Below are positions 25,783-37,329 of a stretch of DNA of 64,000 nucleotides, in pieces. The stretch is from Tupaia tana (Eukaryota; Chordata; Mammalia; Scandentia; Tupaiidae). The stretch's first letter is position 1. Each line of letters starts with the position of its first letter. The notes below the pieces were generated by a model, which was not told the origin of the DNA, searched no databases, and saw only the letters and a program-made list of their open reading frames with translations. The stretch covers positions 124,001 to 188,000 of the forward strand of contig JAKSZU010000323.1 of assembly GCA_026018925.1 (NCBI GenBank), read 5' to 3'. The translations under genes and the position numbers were made by a program.

Positions 25783-26660
25783 GCTGGAGTGTTGAGCCAT
25801 TCACTGAGAAGATTCCTCATGGAAACTGGGAACTAGATATTTCAGGGCACGGGAGAAATGAAGATTTTCTACTTATAATTCAGGCTCCAGCAAGCAAATC
25901 TAATGTGGTAGGGATCCCCTCTGGCCTTCTATCTCTGACTCTGTGCCTCTGAGGTCTCTGTCTCTCTCTGCTCCAGTCTCCTCATTTTTTTTTTGGTAAT
26001 TTTTCCTTTGTACGATTTTTTTAAAGGTAGAGTTTCTCTCTGGCTCTCAGCTCCATCTTTTGTTTTGTTAATAATCCCTTCTGATCCTTTCTCCCAGGCA
26101 GGAGAGTTGAGCCATTCTCTGAGAAGTTTCCTCATGGAAACTGGGAACTAGATATTTCAGGGCACAGGAGAAATGAAGATTTTCTACTCATAATTCAGCC
26201 TCCAGCAAGCAAAGCTAGTGTGGCTGGAGAGTTGAGCCATTCTCTGAGAAGATTCCTCATGGAAAATGGGAACTAGATATTTCAGGGCATGGCAGAAATG
26301 AGGATTTTCTACTCATAATTCAGCCTCCAGCAAGCAAAGCTAGTGTGGTAGGTAGCCCCTCTGGACTTCTATCTCTGTCTCTGTGCCTCTGAGGTCTCTG
26401 TCTCTCTCTGCTACTGTCTCCTCATTTTTTTTGGTAATTTTTTCCTTTTAAGATTTTTTTAAAGGTAGAGTTTCTCTCCGGCTCTCAGCTCCATCTTTTG
26501 TTTTGTTAATAATACCTTCTGCTCCTTTCTCCCAGTAAGGAGAGTTGAGCTATTCTCTGAGAAGATTCCTCATGGAAACTGGGAACTAGATATTTCAGGG
26601 CACGGGAGAAATGAAGATTTTCTACTCATAATTCAGCGTCCACAAAGCAAAGCTAGTGTA

Positions 26661-26851
26661 GTAGGGGGCCCCTCTGGCCTTCTATCTTTGTCTGTGTGCT
26701 TCTGAGGTCTCTGTCTCTCTCTGCTCCTGTCTCCTCATTTTTCTTTTTGGTAATTTTTCCTTTTTACGATTTTCTTAAAGGTAGAGTTTCTCTCTGGCTC
26801 TCAGCTCCAACTTTTGTTTTGTTAATAATCCCTTCTGCTCCTTTCTCCCAG
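26661..26851 (+). repeat. Chimeric I segment (GTAGGGGG left part, CATTG-type right part)
   Basis: The left part has GTAGGGGGCCCC, GTGTGCTTCTGAGG and CATTTTTCTTTTTGG, as in the I at 14061, 29433 or 37533. The right part has GATTTTCTTAAAGG and CTCCAACTTTT, as in the CATTG-type I at 29874. The switch falls between GGTAATTTTTCC and TACGATTTT. The M that follows (GAACGAGAT, TTTCATGGCACAAGAG, TACGCATAATTTAG) is the one that normally follows a CATTG-type I. Confidence 0.88.
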
Positions 26852-29234
26852 GCAGGAGAGTTGAGCCATTCTCTGAGAAGTTTCCTCATGAAAACTGGGA
26901 ACGAGATATTTCATGGCACAAGAGAAATGAAGATTTTCTACGCATAATTTAGCCTCCAGGAAGCAAAGCTTGTGTGGCAGGAGAGTTGAGCCATTCTCTG
27001 AGAAGATTCCTCATGGAAGCTGGGAACTAAATATTTCAGGGCAAAGGAGAAATGAAGATTTTCTTCTCATAATTCAGCCTCCAGCAAGCAAAGCTAGTGT
27101 GGCAGGAGAGTTGAGCCATTCTCTGAGAAGATTCCTCATGGAAACTGGCAACTAGATATTTCAGGGCACAGGAGAAATGAAGATTTTCTACTCATAATTC
27201 AGCCTCCAGCAAGCAACGCTAGTGTGGTAGGGAGCCCCTCTGGCCATCCATCTCTGCCTCAGTGCCTCTGAGGTCTCTGTCTTTATCTGCTCCTGTCTCC
27301 TCATTTTTTTTTGGTAATTTTTCCTTTTTACGATTTTTTTAAATGTAGAGTTTCTCTCTGGCTCTCAGCTCCATCTTTTGTTTTGTTAGTAATCCCTTCT
27401 GCTCCTTTCTCCCAGGCAGGAGAGTTGAGCCATTCTCTGAGAAGTTTCCTCATGGAAACTGGGAACTAGATATTTCAGGGCACAGGAGAAATGCAGATTT
27501 TCTACTCATAATTCAGCCTCCCGCAAGCAAAGCTCGTTTGGTAGGGAGCCTCCCTGGACTTCTATCTCTGTCTCTGTGCCTTTGAGGTCTCTGTCTCTCT
27601 CTGCTCCTGTCTCCTCATTTTTTTTGGTAATTTTTCCTTTTTACGATTTTTGTAAAGGTAGAGTTTCTCTCTGTCTCTCAGCTCCATCTTTTGTTTTGTT
27701 AATAATCCCTTCTGCTCCTTTCTCCCAGACAGGAGAGTTGAGCGATTCTCTGAGAAGATTCCTCATGGAAACTGGGAACTAGATATTTCTGGTCACAGGA
27801 GAAATGACGATTTTCTACTCATAATTCAGCATCCAGCAAGCAAAGGTAGTGTGGCAGGAGAGTTGAGCCATTCTCTGAGAAGATTCCTCATGGAAACTGG
27901 GAACTAGATATTTCAGGGCACAGGAGAAATGAAGATTTCTACTCATAATTCAGCCTCCAGCAAGCAAAGCTAGTGTGGTAGGGAGCCTCTGTGGCCTTCT
28001 ATCTCTGTCTCTCGGCCTCTGAGGTCTCTGTCTCTCTCTGCTCTTCTCTCCTCATTTTTTTTTGGTAATTTTTCCTTTTTACGATTTTTTTAAAGGTAGA
28101 GTTTCTCTCTGGCTCTCAGCTCCATCTTTTGTTTTGTTAATAATTCCTTCTGCTCCTTTCTCCCAGGCAGGAGAGTTGTGCCATTCTCTGAGAAGATTCC
28201 TCATGGGAACTTGGAACTAGATATTTCAGGGCACAGGAGAAATGAAGATTTTCTAATCATAATTCAGCCTCCAGCAAGCAAAGCTAGTGTGGTAGGGAGG
28301 CCCTCTGGCCTTCTATGTCTGTCTCTGTGCCTCTGAGGTCTCTGTCTCTCTCTGCTACTGTCTCCTCATTTTTTTTTGGTAATTTTTCCTTATTACAATT
28401 TTTTTAAAGGTAGAGTTTCTCTCTGGCTCTCATCTCCATCTTTTGTTTTGTTAGTAATCCCTTCTGCTCCTTTCTCTCAGGCTGGAGACTTGAGCCATTC
28501 CCAGAGAAGATTCCTCATGGAAACTGGGAACTAGATATTTCAGGGCACAGGAGAAATGAAGATTTTCTACTCATAATTCAGCCTCCAGCAAGCAAAGCTA
28601 GGGGGGTAGGGAGCACATCTGGCCTTCTATCTCTGTCTCTCTGCCTCTTAGTTCTCTGTCTCTCTCTGCTCCTGTCTCCTCATTTTTTTTGGTAATTTTT
28701 CCTTTTTACGATTTTTTTAAAGGTAGAGTTTCTCTCTGGCTCTCAGCTCCATCTTTTGTTTTGTTAATAATAACTTCTGCTCCTTTCTCCCAGGCAGGAG
28801 AGTTGAGCCACTCTCTGAGAAGATTCCTCATGGAAACTGGGAACTAGATATTTCAGAGCACAGGAGAAATGAAGATTTTCTACTCCTAATTCAGCCTCCA
28901 GCAAGCAAAGCTCTTGTGGCTGGAGAGTTGAGCCATTCTCTGAGGAATATTCTCAGAGAAACTGAGAAGTAGATATTTCAGGACACGGGAGAAATGAAGA
29001 TTTTCTACTCATAATTCAGCCTCCAGCAAGCAAAGCTAGTGTAGTAGGGGGCCCCTCTGGCCTTCTATCTCTGTCTCTGTGCCTCTGATGTCTCTGTCTC
29101 TCTCTGCTCCTGTCTCCTCATTTTTCTTTTTGGTAATTTTTCCTTTTTACGATTTTTTTAAAAGTAGAGTTTCTCTCTGGCTCTCAGCTCCATCTTTTGT
29201 TTTGTTAATAATCCCTTCTGCTCCTTTCTCCCAG

Positions 29235-29307
29235 GCAGGAGAGTTGAGCCATTCTCTGAGAAGATATTCTACTCATAATTCAGCCTCCAGCAAGCAAAGC
29301 TAGTGTG
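29235..29307 (+). repeat. Truncated 73-bp monomer (52-bp internal deletion)
   Basis: M runs normally to CTCTGAGAAGAT and then jumps to ATTCTACTCATAATTC. The lost 52 bp is exactly the spacing between the two GAAGATT copies inside M (positions 26-32 and 78-84), leaving one copy with a single base change. This is the only large internal deletion I found among about 290 monomers. It lies just before the left end of the large duplicated block. Confidence 0.92.
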
Positions 29308-29873
29308 GCTGGAGAGTTGAGCCATTCTCTGAGAAGATTCCTCATGGAAACTGGGAACTAGATATTTCAGGGCACGGGAGAAATGAAGATTTTCTACTCA
29401 TAATTCAGCCTCCAGCAAGCAAAGCTAGTGTAGTAGGGGGCCCCACTGGCCTTCTATCTCTGTCTCTGTGCTTCTGAGGTCTCTGTCTCTCTCTGCTCCT
29501 GTCTCCTCATTTTTCTTTTTGGTAATTTTTCCTTTTTACGATTTTTTTAAAAGTAGAGTTTCTCTCTGGCTCTCAGCTCCATCTTTTGTTTTGTTAATAA
29601 TCCCTTCTGCTCCTTTCTCCCAGGAAGGAGTGTTGAGCCATTCTCTTGGAAGAATCCTTATGGAAACTGGGAACTAGATATTTCAGGGCACAGGAGAAAT
29701 GAAGAGTTTCTACTCATAATTCAGTCTACAGCAAGCAAATCTAGTGTGGCAGGAGAGTTGAACCATTCTCTTAGAAGATTCCTCATGGAAACTGGGAACA
29801 AGATATTTTAGGGCACGGCAGAAATGAGGATTTTCTAATCATAATTCGGCCTCGAGCAAGCAAAGCTAGTGTG

Positions 29874-30437
29874 GGAGGGAGCCCCTCTGGCCTTCTATCT
29901 CTGTCTCTGTGCCTCTGAGGTCTCTGTCTCTCTCTGCTCCAGTCTCCTCATTGTTTTTTGGTAATTTTTCCTTTTTACGATTTTCTTAAAGGTAGAGTTT
30001 CTCTCTGGCTCTCAGCTCCAACTTTTGTTTTGTTAATAATCCCTTCTGCTCCTTTCTCCCAGGCAGGAGAGTTGAGCCATTCTCTGAGAAGATTCCTCAT
30101 GGAAACTGGGAACGAGATATTTCATGGCACAAGAGAAATGAAGATTTTCTACGCATAATTTAGCCTCCAGGAAGCAAAGCTTGTGTGGCAGGAGAGTTGA
30201 GCCATTCTCTGAGAAGTTTCCTCATGGAAACTGGGAACTAGATATTTCATGGCACAGGAGAAATTAAGATTTTCTACTCATAATTCAGCCTCCAGCAAGC
30301 AAAGCTAGTGTGGCAGGAGCGTTGAGCCATTCTCTGAGAAGATTCCTCATGGAAACTGGGATCTAGATATTTCAGGGCACAGGAGAAATGAAGATTTTCT
30401 ACTCATAATTCAGCCTCCAGCAAGCAAAGCTAGTGTG
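29874..30437 (+). repeat. Reference CATTG-type three-monomer module
   Basis: This I begins GGAGGG (no GT) and has CATTGTTTTTTGG, GATTTTCTTAAAGG and CTCCAACTTTT. Its three M units are distinctive: first GAACGAGAT, TTTCATGGCACAAGAG and TACGCATAATTTAG; second GAAGTTTCC, TTTCATGGCACAGG and AAATTAAG; third GCAGGAGCGTTGAG and GGGATCTAGAT. CATTG-type I copies start at 14816, 21207, 23402, 29874, 36969, 38286, 42118, 44438, 48565, 54516, 62490 and 63809. All those with a visible tail have exactly three M units, though the second and third M are replaced by other variants after 36969 and 62490. Confidence 0.92.
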
Positions 30438-30876
30438 GTAGGGAGCCCCTCTGGCCTTCTATTTCTGTCTCTGTGTCTCTGAGGTCTCTGTCTCTCTCTT
30501 CTCCTGTCTCCTCATTTTTTTTTTGGTAATTTTTCCTTTTTACGATTTTTTAAAGGTAGAGTTTCTCTCTGGCTCTCAGCTCCATCTTTTGTTTTGTTAA
30601 TAATCCTTTCTGCTACCATCTCCCAGGCAGGAGAGTTGAGCCATTCTCTGAGAAGATTCCTCATGGAAACTGGGAACGAGATATTTCACGGCACAGGAAA
30701 AATGAAGATTTTCTACTTATAATTCAGCCTCCAGCAAGCAGAGCTAGTGTGCCAGGAGAGTTGAGCCATTCTCTGAGAAGTTTCCTCATGGAAACTGGGA
30801 ACTAGATATTTCAGGACACGGGAGAAATGTAGATTTTCTACTCATAATTCAGCCTCCAGCAAGCAAAGCTAGTGTG

Positions 30877-31066
30877 GTAGGGAGCCCCTCTGGCCTTCTA
30901 TCTCTGTCTCTGTGCCTCTGAGGTCTCTGTCTCTCTCTGCTCCAGTCTCCTCATTTTTTTTTTGGTAAGTTTTCCTTTTTATGACTTTTTTAAAGGTAGG
31001 GTTTCTCTCTGGATCTCAGCTCCGTCTTTTGTTTTGTAAGTAATCCCTTCTGCTCCTTTCTCCCAG
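30877..31066 (+). repeat. Reference TATGAC-type I segment
   Basis: Differences from the usual I are GGTAAGTTTTCC, TATGACTTTTTT, AGGTAGGG, CTGGATCTCAG and GTAAGTAAT or GTAAATAAT near the branch-like site. Members start at 4015, 5206, 6082, 7278, 8912, 9350, 24403, 30877, 36337, 49567, 55518 and 61859. All are followed by one M except 8912, which is chimeric. GGTAAG inside this type is a better donor match than the GTAGGG at its start. Confidence 0.88.
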
Positions 31067-34000
31067 GCAGGAGAGTTAAGCCATTCTCTGAAAAGATTCC
31101 TCATGGAAACTGGGAAGTAGTTATTTCAGGGCACAGGAGAAATGAAGATTTTCTACTCATAATTCAGCCTCCAGCAACAAAAGCTAGTGTGGTAGGGAGC
31201 CGCTCTGGCCTTCTATCTCTGTCTCTGTGCCTCTGAGGTCTCTGTCTCTCTCTGCTCCTGTCTCCTCATTTTTTTTTTTGGTAATTGTTCCTTTTTACGA
31301 TTTTTTAAAGGTAGAGTTTCTCTCTGACTCTCAGCTCAATCTTTTGTTTTGTTAATAATCCCTTCTGCTCCTTTCTCCCAGGCAGGAGAGTTGAGCCATT
31401 CTCTGAGAAGATTCCTCATGGAAACTGGGAACTAGATATTTCAGGGCACAGGAGAAATGAAGATTTTCTACTCATAATTCAGCCTCCAGCAAGCAAAGCT
31501 AGGGTGTTAGGAAGCCCCTCTGGCCTTCTATCTCTGTCTCTGTGCCTCTGAGGTCTCTGTCTCTCTCTGCTCCTGTCTCCTTATTTTTTTTTGGTAATTT
31601 TCCCTTTTTACGATTTTTTTAAATGTAGAGTTTCTCTCTGGCTCTCAGCTTCATCTTTTGTTTTGTTAATAGTCCCTTCTGCTCCTTTCTCCCAAGCAGG
31701 AGAGTTGACCATTCTCTGAGAAGATTCCTCATGGAAACTGGGAATTAGTTATTTCAGGGCACAGGAAATGAAGATTTTCTACTCAAAATTCAGCCTCCAG
31801 CAAGGAAAGCTAGTGTGGCAGGTGAGTTGAGCCATTCTCTGAGAAGATTCCTCATGGAAACTGGGAACTAGATATTTCAGGGCACAGGAGAAATGAAGAT
31901 TTTCTACTCATAATTCAGCCTCCAGCAAGCAAAGCTAGTGTGGTAGGGAGCCTCTCTGGCCTTCTATCGCTGTCTCTGTGCCTCTGAGGTCTCTGTCTCT
32001 CTCTGCTCCTGTCTCCTCATTTTTTTTTTGGTAATTTTTCCGTTTTACGATTTTTGTAAAGGTAGAGTTTCTCTCTGGCTCTCAGCTCCATCTTTTGTTT
32101 TGTTAATAATCCCTTCTGCTCCTTTCTCCCAGGCAGGAGAGTTGAGCCATTCTCTGAGAAGATTCCTCATGGACACTGGGAACTAGATATTTCAGGGCAC
32201 AGGAGAAATGAAGATTTTCTACTCATAATTCAGCCTCGAGCAAGCAAAGCTAGTGTGGTAGGGAACCCCTCTGGCCTTCTATCTCTGTCTCTCTGCCTCT
32301 GAGGTCTCTATCTCTATCTGCTCCCGTCTCCTCATTTTTTTTTTTTTTGGTAATTTTTCCTTTTTACGATTTTTTTAAATGTAGAGTTTCTCTCTGGATC
32401 TCAGCTCCATCTTTTGTTTTGTTAATAATCCCTTCTGCTCCTTTCTCCCAGGCAGGAGAGTTGAGCCATTCTCTGAAAAGATTCCTCATGGAAACTGGGA
32501 ACTAGATATTTCAGGGCACAGGAGAAATGAAGATTTTCTCCTCATAATTCATCCTCAAGCAATCAAAGCTAGTGTAGCAGGAGACTTGAGCCATTCTCTG
32601 AGAAGATTCCTCATGGAAACTGGGAACTAGATATTTCAGGGCACGGGAGAAATGAAGATTTTCTACTCATAATTCAGCCTCCAACAAGCAAAGCTAGTGT
32701 AGCAGGAGAGTTGAGCCATTCTCTGAGAAGATCCCTCATGGAAACTGGGAACTAGATATTTCAGGGCACAGTAGAAATGAAGATTTTCTACTCATAATTC
32801 AGCCTCCAGCAAGCAAAGCTAGTGTGTTAGGGAGCCCCTCTGGCCTTCTATCTCTGTCTCTGTGCCTCTGAGTTCTCTGTCTCTCTCTGCTCCTGTCTCC
32901 TCTTTTTTTTTGTAATTTTTCCTTTTTATGATTTTTTTAAAGGTAGAGTTTCTCTCTGGCTCTCAGCTCCATCTTTTGTTTTGTTAATAATCCCTTCAGC
33001 TCCTTTTTCCCAGGCAGGAGAATTGAGCCATTCTCTGAGAAGTTTCCTCATGGAAACTGCGAACTAGATATTTCAGGGCACAGGAGAAATGAAGATTTTC
33101 TACTCATAATTCAGCCTCCAGCAAGCAAAGCTAGTGTGGCAGGAGAGTTGAGCCATTCTCTGAGAAGATTCCTCATGGAAACTGGGAACAAGATATTTCA
33201 GGGCACAGGAGAAATGAAGATTTTCTACTCATAATTCAGCCTCCAGCAAGCAAAGCTAGTATGATAGGGAGCATCTCTGGCCTTCTATCTCTGTCTCTGT
33301 GCCTCTGAGGTCTCTGTCTCTCTCTGCTCCTGTCTCCTCATTTTTTTTTGGTAATTTTTCCTTTTTACGATTTTTGTAAAGGTAGAGTTTCTCTCTGGCT
33401 CTCAGCTCCATCTTTTGTTTTGTTAATAATCCCTTCTGCTCCTTTCTCCCAGGCAGGAGAGTTGAGCCATTCTCTGAGAAGATTCCTCATGGAAACTGGG
33501 AACTAGATATTTCTGGACACAGGAGAAATGAAGATTTTCTACTCATAATTCAGCATCCAGCAAGCAAAGGTAGTGTGGCAGGAGAGTTGAGCCATTCTCT
33601 GAGAAGATTCCTCATGGACACTGGGAACTAGATATTTCAGGGCACAGGAGAAATGAAGATTTTCTACTGATAATACAGCCTCAAGCAAGCAACGCTAGTG
33701 TGGTAAGGAACCCCTCTGGCCTTCTATCTCTTTCTCTCTGCCTCTGAGGTCTCTGTCTTTCTCTGCTCCTGTCTCCTCATTTTTATTGGTAATTTTTCCT
33801 TTTTACGATTTTTTTAAAGGTAGAGTTTCTCTCTGGCTCTCAGCTCCATCTTTTCTTTTGTTAATAATCCCTTCAGCTCCTTTTTCCCAGGCAGGAGAAT
33901 TGAGCCATTCTCTGAGAAGTTTCCTCATGGAAACTGGGAACTAGCTATTTCAGGGCACAGGAGAAATGAAGATTTTCTACTCATAATTCAGCCTCCAGCA

Positions 34001-35147
34001 AGCAAAGCTAGTGTGGCAGGAGAGTTGAGCCATTCTCTGAGAAGATTCCTCAAGGAAACTGGGAACTAGATATTTCAGGGAACCAGAGAAATGAAGATTT
34101 TCTACTCATAATTCAGCCTCCAGCAAGCAAAGCTAGTGTGGTAGGGAGCCTCTCTGGCCTTCTATCTCTGTCTCTGTGCCTCTGAGGTCTCTGTCTCTCT
34201 CTGCTCCTGTCTCCTCATTTTTTTTTTGGTAATTTTTCCTTTTTACGATTTTTTTAAAGGTAGAGTTTCTCTCTGGCTCTCAGCTCCATCTTTTGTTTTG
34301 TTAATAATCCCTTCTGCTCCTTTCTCCCAGGCAGGAGAGTTGAGCCATTCTATGAGAAGATTCCTCATGGAAACTGGGAACTAGATATTTCATGGCACAG
34401 GAGAAATGAAGATTTTCTACTCATAATTCAGCATCCAGCAAGCAAAGGTAGTGTGGCAGGAGAGTTGAGCCATTCTCTGAGAAGATTCCTCATGGAAACT
34501 GGGAACTAGATATTTCAGGGCACAGGAGAAATGAAGATTTTCTACTCATAATTCAGCCTCGAGCAAGCAAAGCTAGTGTGGTAGGGAACCCCTCTGGCCT
34601 TCTATCTCTGTCTCTCTGCCTCTGAGGTCTCTATCTCTATCTGCTCCTGTCTCCTCATTTTTTTTTTTTGGTAATTTTTCCTTTTTACGATTTTTTTAAA
34701 TGTAGAGTTTCTCTCTGGCTCTCAGCTCCATCTTTTGTTTTGTTAATAATCCCTTCTGCTCCTTTCTCCCAGGCAGGAGAGTTGAGCCATTCTCTGAGAA
34801 GATTCCTCATGGAAACTGGGAACTAGATATTTCAGGGCACAGGAGAAATGAAGATTTTCTCCTCATAATTCATCCTCAAGCAATCAAAGCTAGTGTAGCA
34901 GGAGAGTTGAGCCATTCTCTGAGAAGATTCCTCATGGAAACTGGGAACTAGATATTTCAGGGCACGGGAGAAATGAAGATTTTCTACTCATAATTCAGCC
35001 TCCAACAAGCAAAGCTAGTGTAGCAGGAGAGTTGAACCATTCTCTGAGAAGATCCCTCATGGAAACTGGGAACTAGATAATTCAGGGCACGGGAGAAATG
35101 AAGATTTTCTACTCATAATTCAGCTTCCAGCAAGCAAAGCTAGTGTG

Positions 35148-35334
35148 GAAGGGAGCCCCACTGGCCTTCTATCTCTGTCTCTGTGCCTCTGAGTTCTCTG
35201 TCTCTCTCTGCTCCTGTCTCCTCATTTTTTTTGGTAATTTTTTATTTTAAGATTTTTTTAAAGGTAGAGTTTCTCTCTGGCTCTCAGCTCCATCTTTTGT
35301 TTTGTTAATAATCCCTTCTGCTCCTTTCTCCCAG
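35148..35334 (+). repeat. Reference TATTTTAAG-type I segment
   Basis: The T-rich middle is GGTAATTTTTTATTTTAAG in place of GGTAATTTTTCCTTTTTACG. Members start at 11237, 15944, 17948, 19705, 25597, 35148, 47127, 47687, 52323, 52883 and 60232. Most begin GAAGGG and lack the GT. Their right ends and following monomer numbers (1 to 3) differ, so this left part has been joined to several right parts. Confidence 0.85.
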
Positions 35335-35459
35335 GCAGGAGAGTTGAGCCATTCTCTGAGAAGATTCCTCATGGAAACTGGGAACTAGATATTTCAGGGC
35401 ACAGGAGAAATGAAGATTTTCTACTCATAATTCAGCCTCCAGCAAGCAAAGCTAGTGTG
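35335..35459 (+). repeat. Representative 125-bp monomer M (consensus-like copy)
   Basis: This copy matches the majority base at every position I compared. It runs from GCAGGAGAGTTGAGCC to AAAGCTAGTGTG. It carries an odd palindrome TTCTC-T-GAGAA (positions 19-29), a GAAGATT direct repeat (26-32 and 78-84) and a TTCC-TCAT-GGAA inverted pair (31-42). A conserved TAG in GGAACTAGAT closes the main reading frame in nearly all copies. The length 125 is 3n+2, so the frame changes at each unit and a long protein is excluded. Most copies differ by only a few substitutions. The commonest is the CACAGG/CACGGG alternation at positions 66-71, which is a CpG/CpA pair. Junctions to the next M vary as GCAGG, GCTGG, ACAGG, CCAGG or, after GTGTA, GCAGG. 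Confidence 0.95.
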
Positions 35460-37329
35460 GCTGGAGAGTTGAGCCATTCTCTGAGAAGATTCCTCATGGA
35501 AACTGGGAACTAGATATTTCAGGGCACGGGAGAAATGAAGATTTTCTACTCATAATTCAGCCTGAAGCAAGAAAAGCTAGTGTGGTAGGGAGCCCCTCTG
35601 GCCTTCTATCTCTATCTCTGTGCCTCTGATGTATCTGTCTCTCTCTACTCCTGTTTCCTCATTTTCTTTTTGGTAATTTTTCCTTTTTACGATTTTTTTA
35701 AAGGTAGAGTTTCTCTCTGGCTCTCAGCTCCATCTTTTGTTTTGTTAATAATCCCTTCAGCTTCTTTCTCCCAGGCTGGAGAGTTGAGCCATTCTCTGAG
35801 AAGATTCCTCATGGAAACTGGGAACTAGATATTTCAGGGCACGGGAGAAATGAAGATTTTCTACTTATAATTCAGCCTCCAGCAAGCAAATCTAGTGTGG
35901 TAGGGATCCACTCTGGCCTTCTATCTCTGTCTCTGTGCCTCTGAGGTCTCTGTCTCTCTCTGCTCCTGTCTCTTCATTTTTTTTTTAATTTTTCCTTTTT
36001 ACGATTTTTTTAAAGGTAGTGTTTCTCTCTGGCTCTCAGCTCCATCTATTATTTTGTTAATAATCCCTTCTGCTCCTTTCTCCCAGGCAGGAGAGTTGAG
36101 CCATTCTCTGAGAAGATTCCTCATGGAAACTGGGAACGAGATATTTCAGGGCACAGGAAACATGAAGATTTTCTACTCATTATTCAGCCTCCAGCAAGCA
36201 GAGCTAGTGTGCCAGGAGAGTTGAGCCATTCTCTGAGAAGTTTCCTCATGGAAACTGGGAACTAGATATTTCAGGACACGGGAGAAATGTAGATTTTCTA
36301 CTCATAATTCAGCCTCCAGCAAGCAAAGGTAGTGTGGTAGGGAGCCCCTCTGGCCTTCTATCTCTATCTCTGTGCCTCTGAGGTCTCTGTCTCTCTCTGC
36401 TCCGGTCTCCTCATTTTTTTTTGGTAAGTTTTCCTTTTTATGACTTTTTTAAAGGTAGGGTTTCTCTCTGGATCTCAGCTCCATCTTTTGTTTTGTAAAT
36501 AATCCCTTCTGCTCCTTTCGCCCAGGCAGGAGAGTTAAGCCATTCTCTGAAAAGATTCCTCATGGAAACTGGGAAGTAGATATTACAGGGCACAGGAGAA
36601 ATGAAGATTTTCTACTCATAATTCTGCCTCCAGCAACAAAAGCTAGTGTGGTAGGGAGCCGCTCTGGCCTTCTATCTCTGTCTCTGTGCCTCTGAGGTCT
36701 CTGTCTCTCTCTGCTCCTGTCTCCTCATTTTTTTTTTTTTGGTAATTTTTCCTTTTTACGATTTTTTTAAAGGTAGAGTTTCTCTCTGGCTCTCAGTTCA
36801 ATCTTTTGTTTTGTTAATAATCCCTTCTGCTCCTTTCTCCCAGGCAGGAGAGTTAAGCCATTCTCTGAGAAGGTTCCTCATGGAAACTGGGAACTAGATA
36901 TTTCAGGGCACGGCAGAAATGAGGATTTTCTACTCATAATTCAGCCTCGAGCAAGCAAAGCTAGTGTGGGAGGGAGCCCCTCTAGCCTTCTATCTCTGTC
37001 TCTGTGCCTCTAAGGTCTCTGTCTCTCTCTGCTCCAGTCTCCTCATTGTTTTTTGGTAATTTTTCATTTTTACGATTTTCTTAAAGGTAGAGTTTCTCTC
37101 TGGCTCTCAGCTCCAACTTTTGTTTTGTTAATAATCCCTTCTGCTCCTTTCTCCCAGGCAGGAGAGTTGAGCCATTCTCTGAGAAGATTCCTCATGGAAA
37201 CTGGGAACGAGATATTTCATGGCACAAGAGAAATGAAGATTTTCTACGCATAATTTAGCCTCCAGGAAGCAAAGCTTGTGTGGCAGGAGAGTTGAGCCAT
37301 TCTCTGAGAAGTTTCCTCATGGAAACTGG

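Larger units (their letters stand above)
24403..29317 (+). repeat. Array segment before the large duplication
   Basis: I starts are at 24403, 24717, 25158, 25597, 25908, 26348, 26661, 27227, 27541, 27978, 28292, 28606 and 29044. They are followed by 1, 2, 2, 1, 2, 1, 3, 1, 2, 1, 1, 2 and 2 M units; the first M after 29044 is truncated. I at 24403 is TATGAC-type, I at 24717 begins ATAGGGAGCATC, and I at 25597 and 26661 are chimeric. Confidence 0.9.
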
